Notes: generated from the sequence alone by a model not told the origin. A stretch of DNA of 64,000 bases from Bradyrhizobium jicamae (GCF_018130215.1 NZ_JAFCKQ010000014.1:1-64000), one strand, 5' to 3'. Positions 27,066 through 36,181 are shown, numbered from the stretch's first letter. Numbers and translations are program-made.

Positions 27066-28706
27066 CTAGGGACGAGGCGGCGCCGTCTTCGCGCCGCGCT
27101 TCCACGGCACCTTGATCGCAAGATCGACGGGCACGGGCGACAGGGGACCGGCTGGCGCGCGCTTGATCAATGCGACCAGGAAAAGCGCCAACATGCCGAA
27201 CCAGAAGCAAAGCCAGAAGCCATCGATGTAAGCCAGCACGTTCGCCTCGCGCTGCACCAGCGCAGCGAGCGTGCCGACCGCTCGCCCCAACGCCGTCCCC
27301 ACGCCATGTGCCGAGAAGCCCTCCGCCAACTGTTGCAGCAATTGCCTGACGTCGACATCGCCGTTCTGGACATGCAAGCCGAGATAGGCAGAGTGGATCT
27401 GCTCGCGGACGCGCAGCCAGGTACCCATCAACGCGATGCCGATCTCGGCACCGCCAAGCCGGCAGATCTGGATATAGGCCGCGAACGCGGTCGCCCGCGA
27501 TGGGTCGGAGTTGGCGAGCGCCATGATGATGATCGGCAGCAGCGTGAGCGCCTGCCCGACCGACTGCAGCAGAACGATGCCGATAAAATCCTCCCGCGCC
27601 CATGCGTGGGTCAGCTGCGTGCCCCAGAGATTGGCGGCTGCGAATGCCGAGAAGCCGAGCACGACGACGATGCGCGGATCAAGGTGGCGGAGAAGCAGGA
27701 TCGAGATCGGCACCAGCACGAACATCGGCAGCGCCCCGTAGGCCAGCAGCAGTGCGCCGGATTGCTCCGGCCGCAGCGCCGTGATGGTGCCGAGGAAGTT
27801 CGGTACCAGAGACGAGTTCGACAGGCTGGTCAGTGTGTACAGGACAATGACGATCAGCGAGAGCCCGATATTGCGCGAGAACAGGATGTTGAAATGCGCC
27901 CAGGGCCGGAGCGCCAGCATCTCGTTGATCATGAAGGCGAGGATCAACGCGCCGCCACCGAGCAACAACGCCATCACCGTGCCCGATTCCAGCCAGTCGA
28001 GCCGGTTGCCCTGATCGAGGCCGGCATAGACCATCGCGACACCGGCACCGAGCAGCAGCATGCCGCCCCAATCGGCATCGCGCAGCAGATCGCGATTGAC
28101 GGGCTCGTTCGGCGTGCCGAGATAGACCATCAGGCCCATCAGCGGCGCGACCACCGCACCCTGCCAGTACAGCCACGGCCAGCCAAGATGCTCGACGTAG
28201 AAGCCGACCAGCGAGCTCGAGGAGTCAAGCGCGAAGCCGACCCGGATCGAATAGAGCGAGATCGCCGGCAGCCACCAGCGGATCGGCAGGTTGCGCAGGA
28301 CGATCATCAGCGTCGCGGGGACGAAGGTGCCGAGCAGCATGCCATGGGCGATGCTGAGCACCATCAGCGTCGGATAGTCGTGCACGAACGGGATGATCAG
28401 CGAGACCACCGCGTAGATCAGGCTCGGTATCCCGAGCACCCGCCGCAGGCCGAACGCGGTGGCGAGCCAGGCGACGGCCGGCGCCACGAAGATCTGCGAG
28501 CCGATCGCGGCGGTCGATAGCCACGCCCCCTCGTCGAAGCCGAGCGAGAACGCGCCGCGCAGATCGGGCAGGCCGACCGTGGTCAGGCGGCTGTCGAAAT
28601 TCGCCAGGAATGCGCCCAGCAACACCGCACCGACCGCGAACAGCGGCTGCGGTCCGATCCCGCCCTGCGATACCGGGCCGTGAGTGCGGTCGTCATTTTC
28701 CGTCAT
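27066..28706 (-). CDS. DHA2-family MFS transporter (EmrB/FarB type)
   Basis: Exporter of 546 residues with about 14 hydrophobic segments (PLFAVGAVLLGAFLANFDSRLTTVGLPDL at the N-terminus). The large C-terminal loop (HVQNGDVDVRQLLQQLAEGFS) before the last helix is typical of EmrB-like proteins. It overlaps the end of the HlyD-type adaptor gene by 14 bases. Adaptor and pump together should form a tripartite efflux system with an outer-membrane channel encoded elsewhere. The type III PKS gene begins about 100 bases after it. Confidence 0.9.
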   Translation of the reverse strand: MTENDDRTHGPVSQGGIGPQPLFAVGAVLLGAFLANFDSRLTTVGLPDLRGAFSLGFDEGAWLSTAAIGSQIFVAPAVAWLATAFGLRRVLGIPSLIYAVVSLIIPFVHDYPTLMVLSIAHGMLLGTFVPATLMIVLRNLPIRWWLPAISLYSIRVGFALDSSSSLVGFYVEHLGWPWLYWQGAVVAPLMGLMVYLGTPNEPVNRDLLRDADWGGMLLLGAGVAMVYAGLDQGNRLDWLESGTVMALLLGGGALILAFMINEMLALRPWAHFNILFSRNIGLSLIVIVLYTLTSLSNSSLVPNFLGTITALRPEQSGALLLAYGALPMFVLVPISILLLRHLDPRIVVVLGFSAFAAANLWGTQLTHAWAREDFIGIVLLQSVGQALTLLPIIIMALANSDPSRATAFAAYIQICRLGGAEIGIALMGTWLRVREQIHSAYLGLHVQNGDVDVRQLLQQLAEGFSAHGVGTALGRAVGTLAALVQREANVLAYIDGFWLCFWFGMLALFLVALIKRAPAGPLSPVPVDLAIKVPWKRGAKTAPPRP

Positions 28707-29826
28707 TCGCGGCCGCCCCGCCGGTGTCGATGCTGGTGACGACCGACATGCCCGGCAGCAGCCGCTCGAGCAGCGGCTGGCCCTTGTCGAACTGGATGCG
28801 CACCGGGATGCGCTGCACCACCTTGGTGAAATTGCCGGTGGCGTTGTCGGGTGGCAGCAGCGCGAATTGCGATCCGCTCGCCGGCGCCACGCGCTCGACG
28901 CGGCCGTGCAGCTTCTGGCCGGGGAACGAATCGATCGTGATCTCGACCGCCTGGCCCGGCTTGACGTGCGTGAGCTGCGTTTCCTTGTAGTTGGCGATCA
29001 CATAGACGTTCGGCAGCGGCACGACATTGACCAGATTGGTGCCGATGTTGACGTAGTCGCCCGGCTGCACCTGCCGCTCGCCGGTGACGCCGTCGAACGG
29101 CGCGGCGATCCTGGTGTAGCCGAGCTTGAGATTTGCCGCTGCAAGCTGCGCCTTCGCGGCGTCCAGATCGGCAGCACGCTGTTTCTTGGTACCTTGCAGG
29201 ACGTCGAGCTGATGGCGCTGGGCTGCAATGACAGCGCGGCTCGCGGTGACATCTGCCTGCGCCTTGGCATAGGCGGCGGTCGCCTGTTCAAGCCGTTGCC
29301 GTGTGCCTGCATCGGTTTGTGACAATGACTGCTGACGCTCCTGCTCCTGACGCGCCTCGGTCTGCTGTGCCTCCGCGGACAATCGCGCGGCTTCGGCCTG
29401 CGCAATCGTCGCGTATTGCAGCTCGACCTGGTTGCCGAGGTTGTCGAGCGCCGCCTGTGCGCCGACGACGCCTGCCTCAGCCTGGGCGGCCTGCGCCTGA
29501 TAATCGGCGGGATCGATCTGCACCAGCAGATCGCCGGCCTTGACGCGCTGGAAATCGCTGACGGCGACCGTGAGCACCTCGCCCGAGACCCGGCTGGCGA
29601 GCTGGGTCAGCTCGGCGCGGACATAGGCATCATCCGTACTCTGGATTGTGGCATTGCCGACCCAGGCGTCCCAACGCATGGTCGCCAGTGCGACGAAGGC
29701 GAGCGCGACGAGCACGGCAAACAGCGGGATCGCGAAGCGGCCCCAGAAGCCGCTGGACGCGGCCGGAGGCGTTGACGGCGCAGCCGGACTGGCGGGTGGC
29801 GCGGTGGTCTGAACCTGCTCTGTCAC
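28693..29826 (-). CDS. HlyD/EmrA-family efflux adaptor
   Basis: Periplasmic adaptor of 377 residues. A Pro/Ala-rich N-terminus leads into one membrane helix (FWGRFAIPLFAVLVALAFVALATM). Then come a lipoyl half (STDDAYVRAELTQLASRVSGEVL), a Gln/Ala-rich coiled coil (about residues 115-215) and the second lipoyl half (RIAAPFDGVTGERQVQPGDYVNIG). GTG 29826 is chosen because AAGGGG lies 5-6 bases before it. It is the first gene of the adaptor-pump pair, followed by the PKS group in the same direction. Confidence 0.9.
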   Translation of the reverse strand: MTEQVQTTAPPASPAAPSTPPAASSGFWGRFAIPLFAVLVALAFVALATMRWDAWVGNATIQSTDDAYVRAELTQLASRVSGEVLTVAVSDFQRVKAGDLLVQIDPADYQAQAAQAEAGVVGAQAALDNLGNQVELQYATIAQAEAARLSAEAQQTEARQEQERQQSLSQTDAGTRQRLEQATAAYAKAQADVTASRAVIAAQRHQLDVLQGTKKQRAADLDAAKAQLAAANLKLGYTRIAAPFDGVTGERQVQPGDYVNIGTNLVNVVPLPNVYVIANYKETQLTHVKPGQAVEITIDSFPGQKLHGRVERVAPASGSQFALLPPDNATGNFTKVVQRIPVRIQFDKGQPLLERLLPGMSVVTSIDTGGAAANDGK

Positions 29827-29884
29827 GACATCCCCTTCACTCAAGCTACATACCGGTCTGGCAAGGCATGGCGTCGAGCATGCC

Positions 29885-30661
29885 TCAGACGGCCTTCTCC
29901 GGCCACCGGCAGAGATCATTGATCAGGCAGACCCCGCAACGCGGTCCGCGTGCCAGGCAGGTGTAACGGCCGTGCAGGATCAGCCAGTGATGGGCGTGCA
30001 ACATGAACTCCGGCGGGATCACCTTCTCCAGTCCGAGTTCGACTTCGAGCGGCGTCTTGCCGGGCGCGAGGCCGGTGCGATTGCCGACGCGAAACACATG
30101 GGTATCGACCGCCATCGTGTGCTCGCCGAAGGCCATGTTGAGCACCACGTTTGCGGTCTTGCGGCCGGCGCCGGGCAGCGACTCGATCTCCGCGCGGGTG
30201 CGCGGCACCTCGCCGCCGAACTCCGCGATCAGCTTCTCGGACAACGCGATGACGTTCCTGGCCTTGTTGCGGTAGAGCCCGATCGTCTTGATGTAGTCGC
30301 GCACCTTTTCCTCACCGAGCGCGAGCATCTTCCCGGGCGTGTCGGCGACCGCAAACAGCGCGCGCGTCGCCTTGTTGACGCCGGCGTCGGTGGCCTGTGC
30401 CGAAAGCACAACGGCGACCAGCAGCGTGTAGGGGTTGAGATGTTCCAGCTCGCCCTTCGGCTCCGGATTGGCTTTGCGGAACCGACTGAAGGCCTCGTAG
30501 ACCTCGGCCTCCGTCCATGGCTTTGGTTTCGCGGCCTTCCTGGCCGGGCGCTTCGGCGATGGCTTGACCGACTTCGCGGCCTTTTTCTTCGGCGCGGAGC
30601 GAACGCTGGCTGTCTTGACGCGTTGAGATTTGGCGCGTTGAGGGCGGGTGATTTTGGCCAT
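29885..30661 (-). CDS. nth: Endonuclease III
   Basis: DNA glycosylase/AP lyase of 258 residues for oxidised pyrimidines. A Lys/Arg-rich N-terminal extension of about 40 residues precedes the helix-hairpin-helix fold. LPGAGRKTANVVLNMAFG carries the hairpin and catalytic Lys, AVDTHVFRVGNRTGLA the catalytic Asp, and the C-terminus the four Cys of the [4Fe-4S] cluster (CLARGPRCGVCLINDLC). ATG 30661 is used; ATG 30685 is also in frame but overlaps the divergent gene. Confidence 0.95.
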   Translation of the reverse strand: MAKITRPQRAKSQRVKTASVRSAPKKKAAKSVKPSPKRPARKAAKPKPWTEAEVYEAFSRFRKANPEPKGELEHLNPYTLLVAVVLSAQATDAGVNKATRALFAVADTPGKMLALGEEKVRDYIKTIGLYRNKARNVIALSEKLIAEFGGEVPRTRAEIESLPGAGRKTANVVLNMAFGEHTMAVDTHVFRVGNRTGLAPGKTPLEVELGLEKVIPPEFMLHAHHWLILHGRYTCLARGPRCGVCLINDLCRWPEKAV

Positions 30662-30683
30662 GTTCCGGATATACTGATACGTC

Positions 30684-31214
30684 ATGACCGCAGGCAACGA
30701 CTTTGATCCCACCAATGATCTTGAGCCCGAGCCGATGCTGTTCTCGGCGTTGCTGACGCCCCACCGCTCGCTCAACCGCACCGGCTTCGTCGTGCTGATG
30801 ACCGCGGTCACCGCGATCAGCTTCATCGCCGGCGCGGTGTTCTGGTGGCTGGGCGCATGGCCGATTTTCGGCTTCTTCGGGCTCGACGTCCTGCTGGTTT
30901 ATTGGGCGTTCAAGGTCAATTTCCGCACCGCCAAGGCGAGCGAGGAGATCAGCGTGACGCCGTCGGAGCTGCGGGTGCGCCGGGTCAGCCACCGCGGCCA
31001 TGTCGTGGAATGGGTGCTCAATCCGCTCTGGGTGCAGTTCGAGCAGAAGTCGCATGCGGAATTCGGCATCGAGCGGCTTTACCTGATTTCCAGAGGCCGC
31101 CGGGTCAGCATCGGCAGCTTCCTCAGCCCGGATGAAAAGGCTAGCTTTTCCAAAGCCTTGATCGCGGCATTGAACACCGCCAAACGTGGCCCCACCTACA
31201 ATCCGGTCGCTTGA
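30684..31214 (+). CDS. DUF2244 domain membrane protein
   Basis: Protein of 176 residues. Two adjacent membrane helices (about residues 35-75, GFVVLMTAVTAISFIAGAVFWWLGAWPIFGFFGLDVLLVYWAF) are followed by a cytoplasmic beta-rich domain with VTPSELRVRRVS. It matches the DUF2244 layout; function unknown. The gene is divergent from nth with starts only 22 bases apart, and is followed closely by the Ada-like gene. Confidence 0.85.
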   Translation: MTAGNDFDPTNDLEPEPMLFSALLTPHRSLNRTGFVVLMTAVTAISFIAGAVFWWLGAWPIFGFFGLDVLLVYWAFKVNFRTAKASEEISVTPSELRVRRVSHRGHVVEWVLNPLWVQFEQKSHAEFGIERLYLISRGRRVSIGSFLSPDEKASFSKALIAALNTAKRGPTYNPVA

Positions 31215-31250
31215 GCGGGCTTGTCAGAAATCGGGTGGTTCGAACGCGCC

Positions 31251-32168
31251 ATGGCTCCTAAATCAGATCCCATGATGACACTCGCCATACATGACCAACG
31301 CCTGGCCAAGCCGGGCCCGCAGCACGCCGCGCTGCGCGACTACGATTCGGTGCGGCGTGCGATCGCTTTCATCTCGGAACACTGGCGGACGCAACCGACG
31401 ATCGAGTCGATGGCGGACGCAGCCGGCGTCACACCGGATGAACTCCACCACCTGTTCCGCCGCTGGGCCTCGCTGACGCCAAAGGCCTTCATGCAGGCGC
31501 TGACGCTGGACCACGCCAAGGGCCTGCTGCGTGACTCCGCAAGCGTGCTCGACGCGGCACTCGATTCCGGCCTGTCGGGGCCGGGTCGGCTGCATGATCT
31601 GTTCGTGACGCACGAGGCGATGTCGCCAGGCGAATGGAAGAACGGCGGCGCCGGCATGACGCTGCGCTACGGTTTCCATCCCTCGCCATTCGGCACCGCG
31701 ATCGTGATCGCGACAGGCCGCGGGCTGGCGGGCCTTGCCTTCGCCGACCCCGGCGACGAGCAGACCGCCTTCGCCGACATGAAGCGGCGCTGGCCGAACG
31801 CGACCTATGTCGAGGATACCGACGGCACCACCGCGCTGGCCCAGCGTGTGTTCGACACCCGGCTGTGGCGGCCGGACCAGCCGCTGCGCGTGGTGCTGAT
31901 CGGCACCGATTTCGAGGTGCGGGTGTGGGAGACGCTGCTCAAGATCCCGATGGGCCGTGCGGTCTGCTATTCCGACATTGCCAACAAGATCAGCAACCCG
32001 AAGGCCTCGCGCGCGGTCGGCGCCGCGGTGGGACGCAACCCGGTGTCATTCGTGGTGCCGTGTCACCGCGCACTCGGCAAGAGCGGCGCGCTGACCGGGT
32101 ATCACTGGGGCGTCACCCGCAAGCAGGCCATGCTCGGCTGGGAAGCCGGGCAGGTGGGATTGCATTGA
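31251..32168 (+). CDS. Ada-like regulator / O6-methylguanine-DNA methyltransferase
   Basis: Fusion of an AraC-type helix-turn-helix domain (about residues 20-110: AFISEHWRTQPTIESMADAAGV) and an O6-alkylguanine transferase domain. The suicide cysteine is in the motif VVPCHRALGKSGALTGY. The N-terminal metal-binding Cys domain of E. coli Ada, which takes methyl from phosphotriesters, is missing; this shorter form is frequent in alphaproteobacteria. The start is uncertain: ATG 31251, ATG 31272/31275 and TTG 31221 are all possible. Confidence 0.9.
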   Translation: MAPKSDPMMTLAIHDQRLAKPGPQHAALRDYDSVRRAIAFISEHWRTQPTIESMADAAGVTPDELHHLFRRWASLTPKAFMQALTLDHAKGLLRDSASVLDAALDSGLSGPGRLHDLFVTHEAMSPGEWKNGGAGMTLRYGFHPSPFGTAIVIATGRGLAGLAFADPGDEQTAFADMKRRWPNATYVEDTDGTTALAQRVFDTRLWRPDQPLRVVLIGTDFEVRVWETLLKIPMGRAVCYSDIANKISNPKASRAVGAAVGRNPVSFVVPCHRALGKSGALTGYHWGVTRKQAMLGWEAGQVGLH

Positions 32169-32177
32169 CAACCACTT

Positions 32178-32220
32178 CGTCATTCCGGTCTGGTGTGACA
32201 GCATCAGGCCCGGAATGACG
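32178..32220. terminator. Bidirectional hairpin terminator
   Basis: Perfect 11-base arms, CGTCATTCCGG (32178-32188) and CCGGAATGACG (32210-32220), lie between the convergent Ada-like gene and gpmA. GTCATTCCGG palindromes of this type also recur as small repeats in these genomes. Confidence 0.7.
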
Positions 32221-32230
32221 CGTTCAATTA

Positions 32231-32851
32231 TCACGCCAGATCCACTTTTGACGCGACGGTGGAATCGGCGTTGAGCCGGTAGACCACCGGCGCGCCGGTA
32301 GCGAGTTCGCGCTTGAGGATCTGCTCGGGCGTCAGCTTTTCCAGCACCATGATCAGCGCGCGCAGCGAATTGCCGTGGGCGGCGACCAGCGTGCGCTGGC
32401 CGCGCAGCACGCCGGGCAGGATCTCCTGCACGTAATAGGGCAGCGCGCGTGCCAGCGTGTCCTTCAGGCTCTCGCCGCCGGGCGGCGGCACGTCGTAGGA
32501 ACGGCGCCAGACCAGAACCTGGTCCTCGCCCCATTTCTTGCGGGCGTCGTCCTTGTTGAGCCCCGAGAGATCGCCATAGTCGCGCTCGTTGAGCGCGAGA
32601 TTCTCTGTCGTCGGCAATCCGGACTGGCCGATCTCGGCGAGCATCACCTTCAGCGTGTGCTGTGCGCGCGTAAGGTCGGATGTGAAGGCGACGTCGAACG
32701 ACAGGCCCTGCGCCTTCAGTTTGCGGCCGGCTTCCTTGGCTTCACTGATGCCCTGCTCGGTGAGATCGGGGTCCTTCCACCCGGTGAAGAGATTCTTCAG
32801 ATTCCATTCGCTTTGGCCGTGCCGCACGAGGACAAGGAGACGATCGCTCAT
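32231..32851 (-). CDS. gpmA: 2,3-bisphosphoglycerate-dependent phosphoglycerate mutase
   Basis: Glycolytic enzyme of 206 residues interconverting 3- and 2-phosphoglycerate. The phospho-histidine motif is LVLVRHGQSEWN; the second catalytic His is in TLVAAHGNSLRALI. The alphaproteobacterial short form ends without the longer E. coli tail. It lies 31 bases downstream of dapB and is probably in one transcript with it. Confidence 0.95.
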   Translation of the reverse strand: MSDRLLVLVRHGQSEWNLKNLFTGWKDPDLTEQGISEAKEAGRKLKAQGLSFDVAFTSDLTRAQHTLKVMLAEIGQSGLPTTENLALNERDYGDLSGLNKDDARKKWGEDQVLVWRRSYDVPPPGGESLKDTLARALPYYVQEILPGVLRGQRTLVAAHGNSLRALIMVLEKLTPEQILKRELATGAPVVYRLNADSTVASKVDLA

Positions 32852-32882
32852 TCCAAAGTTTCCGTTCTTGCTTCAGAGGGGT

Positions 32883-33695
32883 TTATTCGCTCAGCCCGAG
32901 CACATCGGTCATCGAATACATGCCGGGCTTCTTGCCATGCGCCCACAGGGCCGCTTTCAGCGCGCCTTGCGCGAACAGCGCGCGGTCCTCGGCGTGGTGC
33001 GACAGCGTGATGCGCTCGAATGGACCCGCAAAGATGACGCTGTGATCGCCGGCCGCGGTGCCGCCGCGCAACGAGGCAAAGCCGATGTCGCCGGCACGGC
33101 GCGCACCGGTCAGCCCGTCGCGACCGCGCGCCGAATGTTGCGCCAGCGCGATCTGGCGTCCCGCCGCCGCGGCCTCGCCGAGCATCAGGGCGGTACCGGA
33201 CGGCGCATCGATCTTGGACTTGTGATGCATCTCGAGGATTTCGATATCAAAGGCCTGGTCGAGGGATTGCGCGACGCGCCTGACCAGCGCGGCGAGCAGA
33301 TTGACGCCGAGGCTCATATTGCCCGACTTCACCACGATGGCACGATCGGTGACGCTCCTGATCACGGCATCGTCCGACGGCGACATGCCGGTGGTGCCGA
33401 TGACATGAACGAGGCCGCGCTGGGCCGCGATCGCGACATTGGCGATGCTCGCTGCCGGCACGGTGAAATCCAGGATGCCGTCGGCATTGGACGACATCGA
33501 CCACAGGTCGGCCGACAGCGGAATGCCGTTGGCCGGCAGACCAGCGAGCACGCCGGAGTCTTTGCCCAACAGTTCCGAGCCCGGCGCCTCGAGCGCACCC
33601 ACCAGGACCGCACCCGGGGTTTCGGAAATCACGCGCGTCAGCGTGCGACCCATCCGGCCGCCGGCTCCCGCAACAATCAGACGCATGTCAGCCAT
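32883..33695 (-). CDS. dapB: 4-hydroxy-tetrahydrodipicolinate reductase
   Basis: Lysine/diaminopimelate pathway enzyme of 270 residues. The NAD(P)H site is LIVAGAGGRMGRTL; the catalytic region EMHHKSKIDAPSGTALMLGE contains the conserved His-His-Lys and the substrate-binding SGTA. The length is normal. A short dispersed palindrome lies just upstream (33721-33767), so the promoter for dapB-gpmA probably lies close to or within it. Confidence 0.96.
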   Translation of the reverse strand: MADMRLIVAGAGGRMGRTLTRVISETPGAVLVGALEAPGSELLGKDSGVLAGLPANGIPLSADLWSMSSNADGILDFTVPAASIANVAIAAQRGLVHVIGTTGMSPSDDAVIRSVTDRAIVVKSGNMSLGVNLLAALVRRVAQSLDQAFDIEILEMHHKSKIDAPSGTALMLGEAAAAGRQIALAQHSARGRDGLTGARRAGDIGFASLRGGTAAGDHSVIFAGPFERITLSHHAEDRALFAQGALKAALWAHGKKPGMYSMTDVLGLSE

Positions 33696-33720
33696 GGCTC
33701 ACCTCTCACCGCCGTATAAA

Positions 33721-33767
33721 GCATGATCCGGAAAAGTGGAAACCCGGTTTTCCGATCGAGATCATGC
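33721..33767. repeat. Rhizobial palindromic intergenic repeat (RIME-like)
   Basis: GCATGATC (33721-33728) and GATCATGC (33760-33767) are perfect arms. Inside are CGGAAAA and TTTTCCG. The wording GCATGATCCGGAAAAGTGG is a well-known dispersed palindrome in rhizobial genomes. It lies upstream of dapB and downstream of the DUF1330 gene. Confidence 0.75.
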
Positions 33768-33818
33768 TCAAACAATGGCGGCCATAGCTGTTCCGGCAAC
33801 CGAGCCGGCTGCCCGATA

Positions 33819-34121
33819 TCAGGGCTGCGGGCCGTCATAGCCCTCGATGATGATGAGATCGGCCATCGAATGCGGCTGCCGGACCTTGATGTTGGCCTGG
33901 TATTCCGGCGAGTTGTAGCAGGCCATCGCCGTTTCGTAGTCGGGGAATTCGATCACGACATTGCGCGAACGGCTCTGGCCTTCAGGGTTGTTGAATTTGC
34001 CGCCGCGGACGATGAATCTGCCCCCGAACTTCTGGAAGATGCCGGGATTGGCCACCGCATAGGGCTTGTAGCCTTCCTCATTGCTCACATCGACGCGCGC
34101 GACCCAATATCCTTTTGCCAT
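33819..34121 (-). CDS. DUF1330 domain protein
   Basis: Small ferredoxin-like alpha/beta protein of 100 residues, dimeric in known structures of the family. The conserved features are KGYWVARVDVSNEEGY at the N-terminus, FIVRGGKF, and NVVIEFPDYETAMACYNSPEYQ. Biochemical role unknown. It is 22 bases downstream of pyrF and probably co-transcribed. Confidence 0.9.
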   Translation of the reverse strand: MAKGYWVARVDVSNEEGYKPYAVANPGIFQKFGGRFIVRGGKFNNPEGQSRSRNVVIEFPDYETAMACYNSPEYQANIKVRQPHSMADLIIIEGYDGPQP

Positions 34122-34143
34122 CTCTGTTCTCCCTCATTGGTGG

Positions 34144-34854
34144 TCAGGCGATCGCCTCTGCGATCTCGGCCTGAATGGCGTCTGCCGCGGCCTTCGGATC
34201 CGATGCGTCCACGACCGGTCGCCCGACCACCAGATAGTCGGCACCGGCGGCAATCGCACGGGCCGGCGTCATGATCCGTTTCTGGTCGCCGGTGGCCGCA
34301 CCTGCCGGACGGATGCCCGGGGTCACCAGGTTCATCCGGTCGCCGATGATTGCGCGCAACGCCGCTGCCTCCTCGGGCGAGCTCACGATGCCGTCGACAC
34401 CGAGCGCCTGCGCCTGCCGGGCGCGCGTCTCGACGAGATCGGAGACGTTGAGGCGATAGCCCGCCGCGTGAAGATCATTGTCGTCGTAGGAGGTCAGAAC
34501 GGTGACCGCGAGGATCTTCAGGCCCGAGCCGGCGCGGGCGTCGACCGCGGCCTTCATGGTCTGCGGATAGGCGTGCACGGTGAGGAAGGTTGCGCCGAGG
34601 CTCGCGACGCTCTCGACGCCGCGCGCTACCGTGTTGCCGATGTCGTGCATCTTCAGATCGAGGAACACCTTCTTTCCACTGCCTGCAAGCTGCTTCGCCA
34701 TTGCCAGGCCACCGGCATAACCAAGCTGATAGCCGATCTTGTAGAAAGTCACGCTGTCGCCGAGCTTGTCGATCATCGCCTCCGCGGCTGCCACCGAGGG
34801 CAGATCGAGCGCCACAATCAACCGGTCTCTGGAAGCGATCCTGGCAGGCTGCAT
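34144..34854 (-). CDS. pyrF: Orotidine 5'-phosphate decarboxylase
   Basis: Last enzyme of UMP synthesis, 236 residues. The TIM-barrel signature DLKMHDIGNTVARGV carries the catalytic Asp-Lys-Asp network; LIVALDLPSVAAAE begins the fold and YLVVGRPV closes the phosphate site. ATG 34854 is six bases downstream of the preceding FMN reductase stop, so coupling is likely. Confidence 0.96.
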   Translation of the reverse strand: MQPARIASRDRLIVALDLPSVAAAEAMIDKLGDSVTFYKIGYQLGYAGGLAMAKQLAGSGKKVFLDLKMHDIGNTVARGVESVASLGATFLTVHAYPQTMKAAVDARAGSGLKILAVTVLTSYDDNDLHAAGYRLNVSDLVETRARQAQALGVDGIVSSPEEAAALRAIIGDRMNLVTPGIRPAGAATGDQKRIMTPARAIAAGADYLVVGRPVVDASDPKAAADAIQAEIAEAIA

Positions 34855-34860
34855 GTCACC

Positions 34861-35439
34861 TCACATCATGCGTTGGGAATGGTCGATCAACTGCTGCACC
34901 AGCGCGCGCATCGCCTCGATGTCGGCCTGGTGCTTCAGGCGATCCATATCGTCATAGGCCTGCTCGGCGAATGACAGCGCGAGCTGGTTCGGGATCACGG
35001 CGGCGTGGCATGCGGACAGGATCAGGCGCAGCGCCGCCAGCGCGCGGGTGCCTCCGAGCCGGTTGCCGGACGCAGCGGCGATCGCGAACACGCGGTCGCG
35101 GAACACCTGGCCGCGGGCCTCATTCGGATCCTGCACGCGGCTGACCCAGTCGATCGTATTCTTCACCAGCGCGGGCACCGACGAATTGTATTCCGGCGTC
35201 ACGATCAGCACGCCATGATGGGCGCCGATCATCCGCTTGAGATTGACGGCGTGCTGCGGCACGCCCGACTTGGCCTGCAGATCGCCGTCGTAGATCGGCA
35301 GCGGGAAATCGGCGAGCGAGATGCGGGTAACGTCGGCCCCACACTGCGCCAGTTGCTGCGTCAGCACAGCGGCCAGCTTCGCGTTGAGCGAGCCGGCGCG
35401 AAGCGATCCGGGGATCACGAGGATTTTCAGCGCGGACAT
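34861..35439 (-). CDS. NADPH-dependent FMN reductase family protein
   Basis: Flavodoxin-fold oxidoreductase of 192 residues. The FMN phosphate loop is LVIPGSLRAGSLNAKLA and the second FMN motif TPEYNSSVPALVKNTIDWVSR is typical of ArsH/ChrR/YieF-like quinone or azo reductases. ATG 35439 is chosen over a start 78 bases upstream, which lies in or beside a repeat. First gene of the run to pyrF. Confidence 0.9.
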   Translation of the reverse strand: MSALKILVIPGSLRAGSLNAKLAAVLTQQLAQCGADVTRISLADFPLPIYDGDLQAKSGVPQHAVNLKRMIGAHHGVLIVTPEYNSSVPALVKNTIDWVSRVQDPNEARGQVFRDRVFAIAAASGNRLGGTRALAALRLILSACHAAVIPNQLALSFAEQAYDDMDRLKHQADIEAMRALVQQLIDHSQRMM

Positions 35440-35523
35440 TTTGAAATCGCGGTTGGGGCCGAGCCCGCCCGCGCAGGGCGCGCAGCGAGCATTGTCGCAG
35501 AAAATGCTCTTAGCCAATATTTT

Positions 35524-35572
35524 GCGCGTATTCCATTCGCAAAACCGGCATCCACTTTTGCGGAATACGCGC
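35524..35572. repeat. Second rhizobial palindromic repeat
   Basis: GCGCGTATTCC (35524-35534) and GGAATACGCGC (35562-35572) are perfect 11-base arms. The inside reads CAAAACCGG...CCACTTTTG. It is related in design to, but different in sequence from, the repeat at 33721. It separates the FMN reductase and methyltransferase genes. Confidence 0.75.
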
Positions 35573-35578
35573 CGAAGA

Positions 35579-36181
35579 TCAGCCTTTGCGGTACACCCAG
35601 ACCCGGGCCGGCGGAAGGTTCATCCAGATTCGTTCAGAGGCCTCTGTGGACACGCCCGGCAGCGATTTCGGGATCGGGGGCACCACCGAATAGGTGAACT
35701 GAACGAAGGGGGCGCCAGGCGCGAGCGCGAGGAATGCGTCGCGGACCAGCTTCAGGCGCGTCAGCATCGGCTTGGTAACGAGCGGCAGGCCGGAGACGAC
35801 GGCCGAGGCGGGAGATTTCAGGGCATCCCACAACGTGTCCCGAAGCCGGTAGGCATCGCCTTGGACGACCTTGGCCTGTGGATAGCGCTCACGCAGCAGC
35901 GCGCAAAATCCCGGATTGTACTCGACCAGTACGAGCCGCTTCTGGTCGACGCCGTGCTCGATCAGCGCGTTGGTGATCGCGCCGGTGCCGGGTCCGAGCT
36001 CGACAACCGGCCCTTCCGCGTGCGGATCGACATACTGCGCCATGGTGCGGGCCAGCAGCCGGCCGGACGGCATCACCGCGCCCATATGCAGCGGCTTCTC
36101 TATCCATGATCGGAGAAAACGGACCTCGTCGTCGAGACGGAGGGGCTTCTTCAAAACACGCGCGGACGATTGCAAGGGCAT
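35579..36181 (-). CDS. PmtA-like phospholipid N-methyltransferase
   Basis: Class I SAM-dependent methyltransferase of 200 residues. Motif I is VVELGPGTGAITNALIE, followed by LVLVEYNPGFCALL and VVSGLPLVTKP; the ending NLPPARVWVYRK is shared with Sinorhizobium-type phosphatidylethanolamine methyltransferases as I recall them. It may therefore methylate phosphatidylethanolamine toward phosphatidylcholine at the membrane, or be a close paralogue (KsgA-like rRNA methylases share motif I). A family search would separate these. Confidence 0.75.
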   Translation of the reverse strand: MPLQSSARVLKKPLRLDDEVRFLRSWIEKPLHMGAVMPSGRLLARTMAQYVDPHAEGPVVELGPGTGAITNALIEHGVDQKRLVLVEYNPGFCALLRERYPQAKVVQGDAYRLRDTLWDALKSPASAVVSGLPLVTKPMLTRLKLVRDAFLALAPGAPFVQFTYSVVPPIPKSLPGVSTEASERIWMNLPPARVWVYRKG

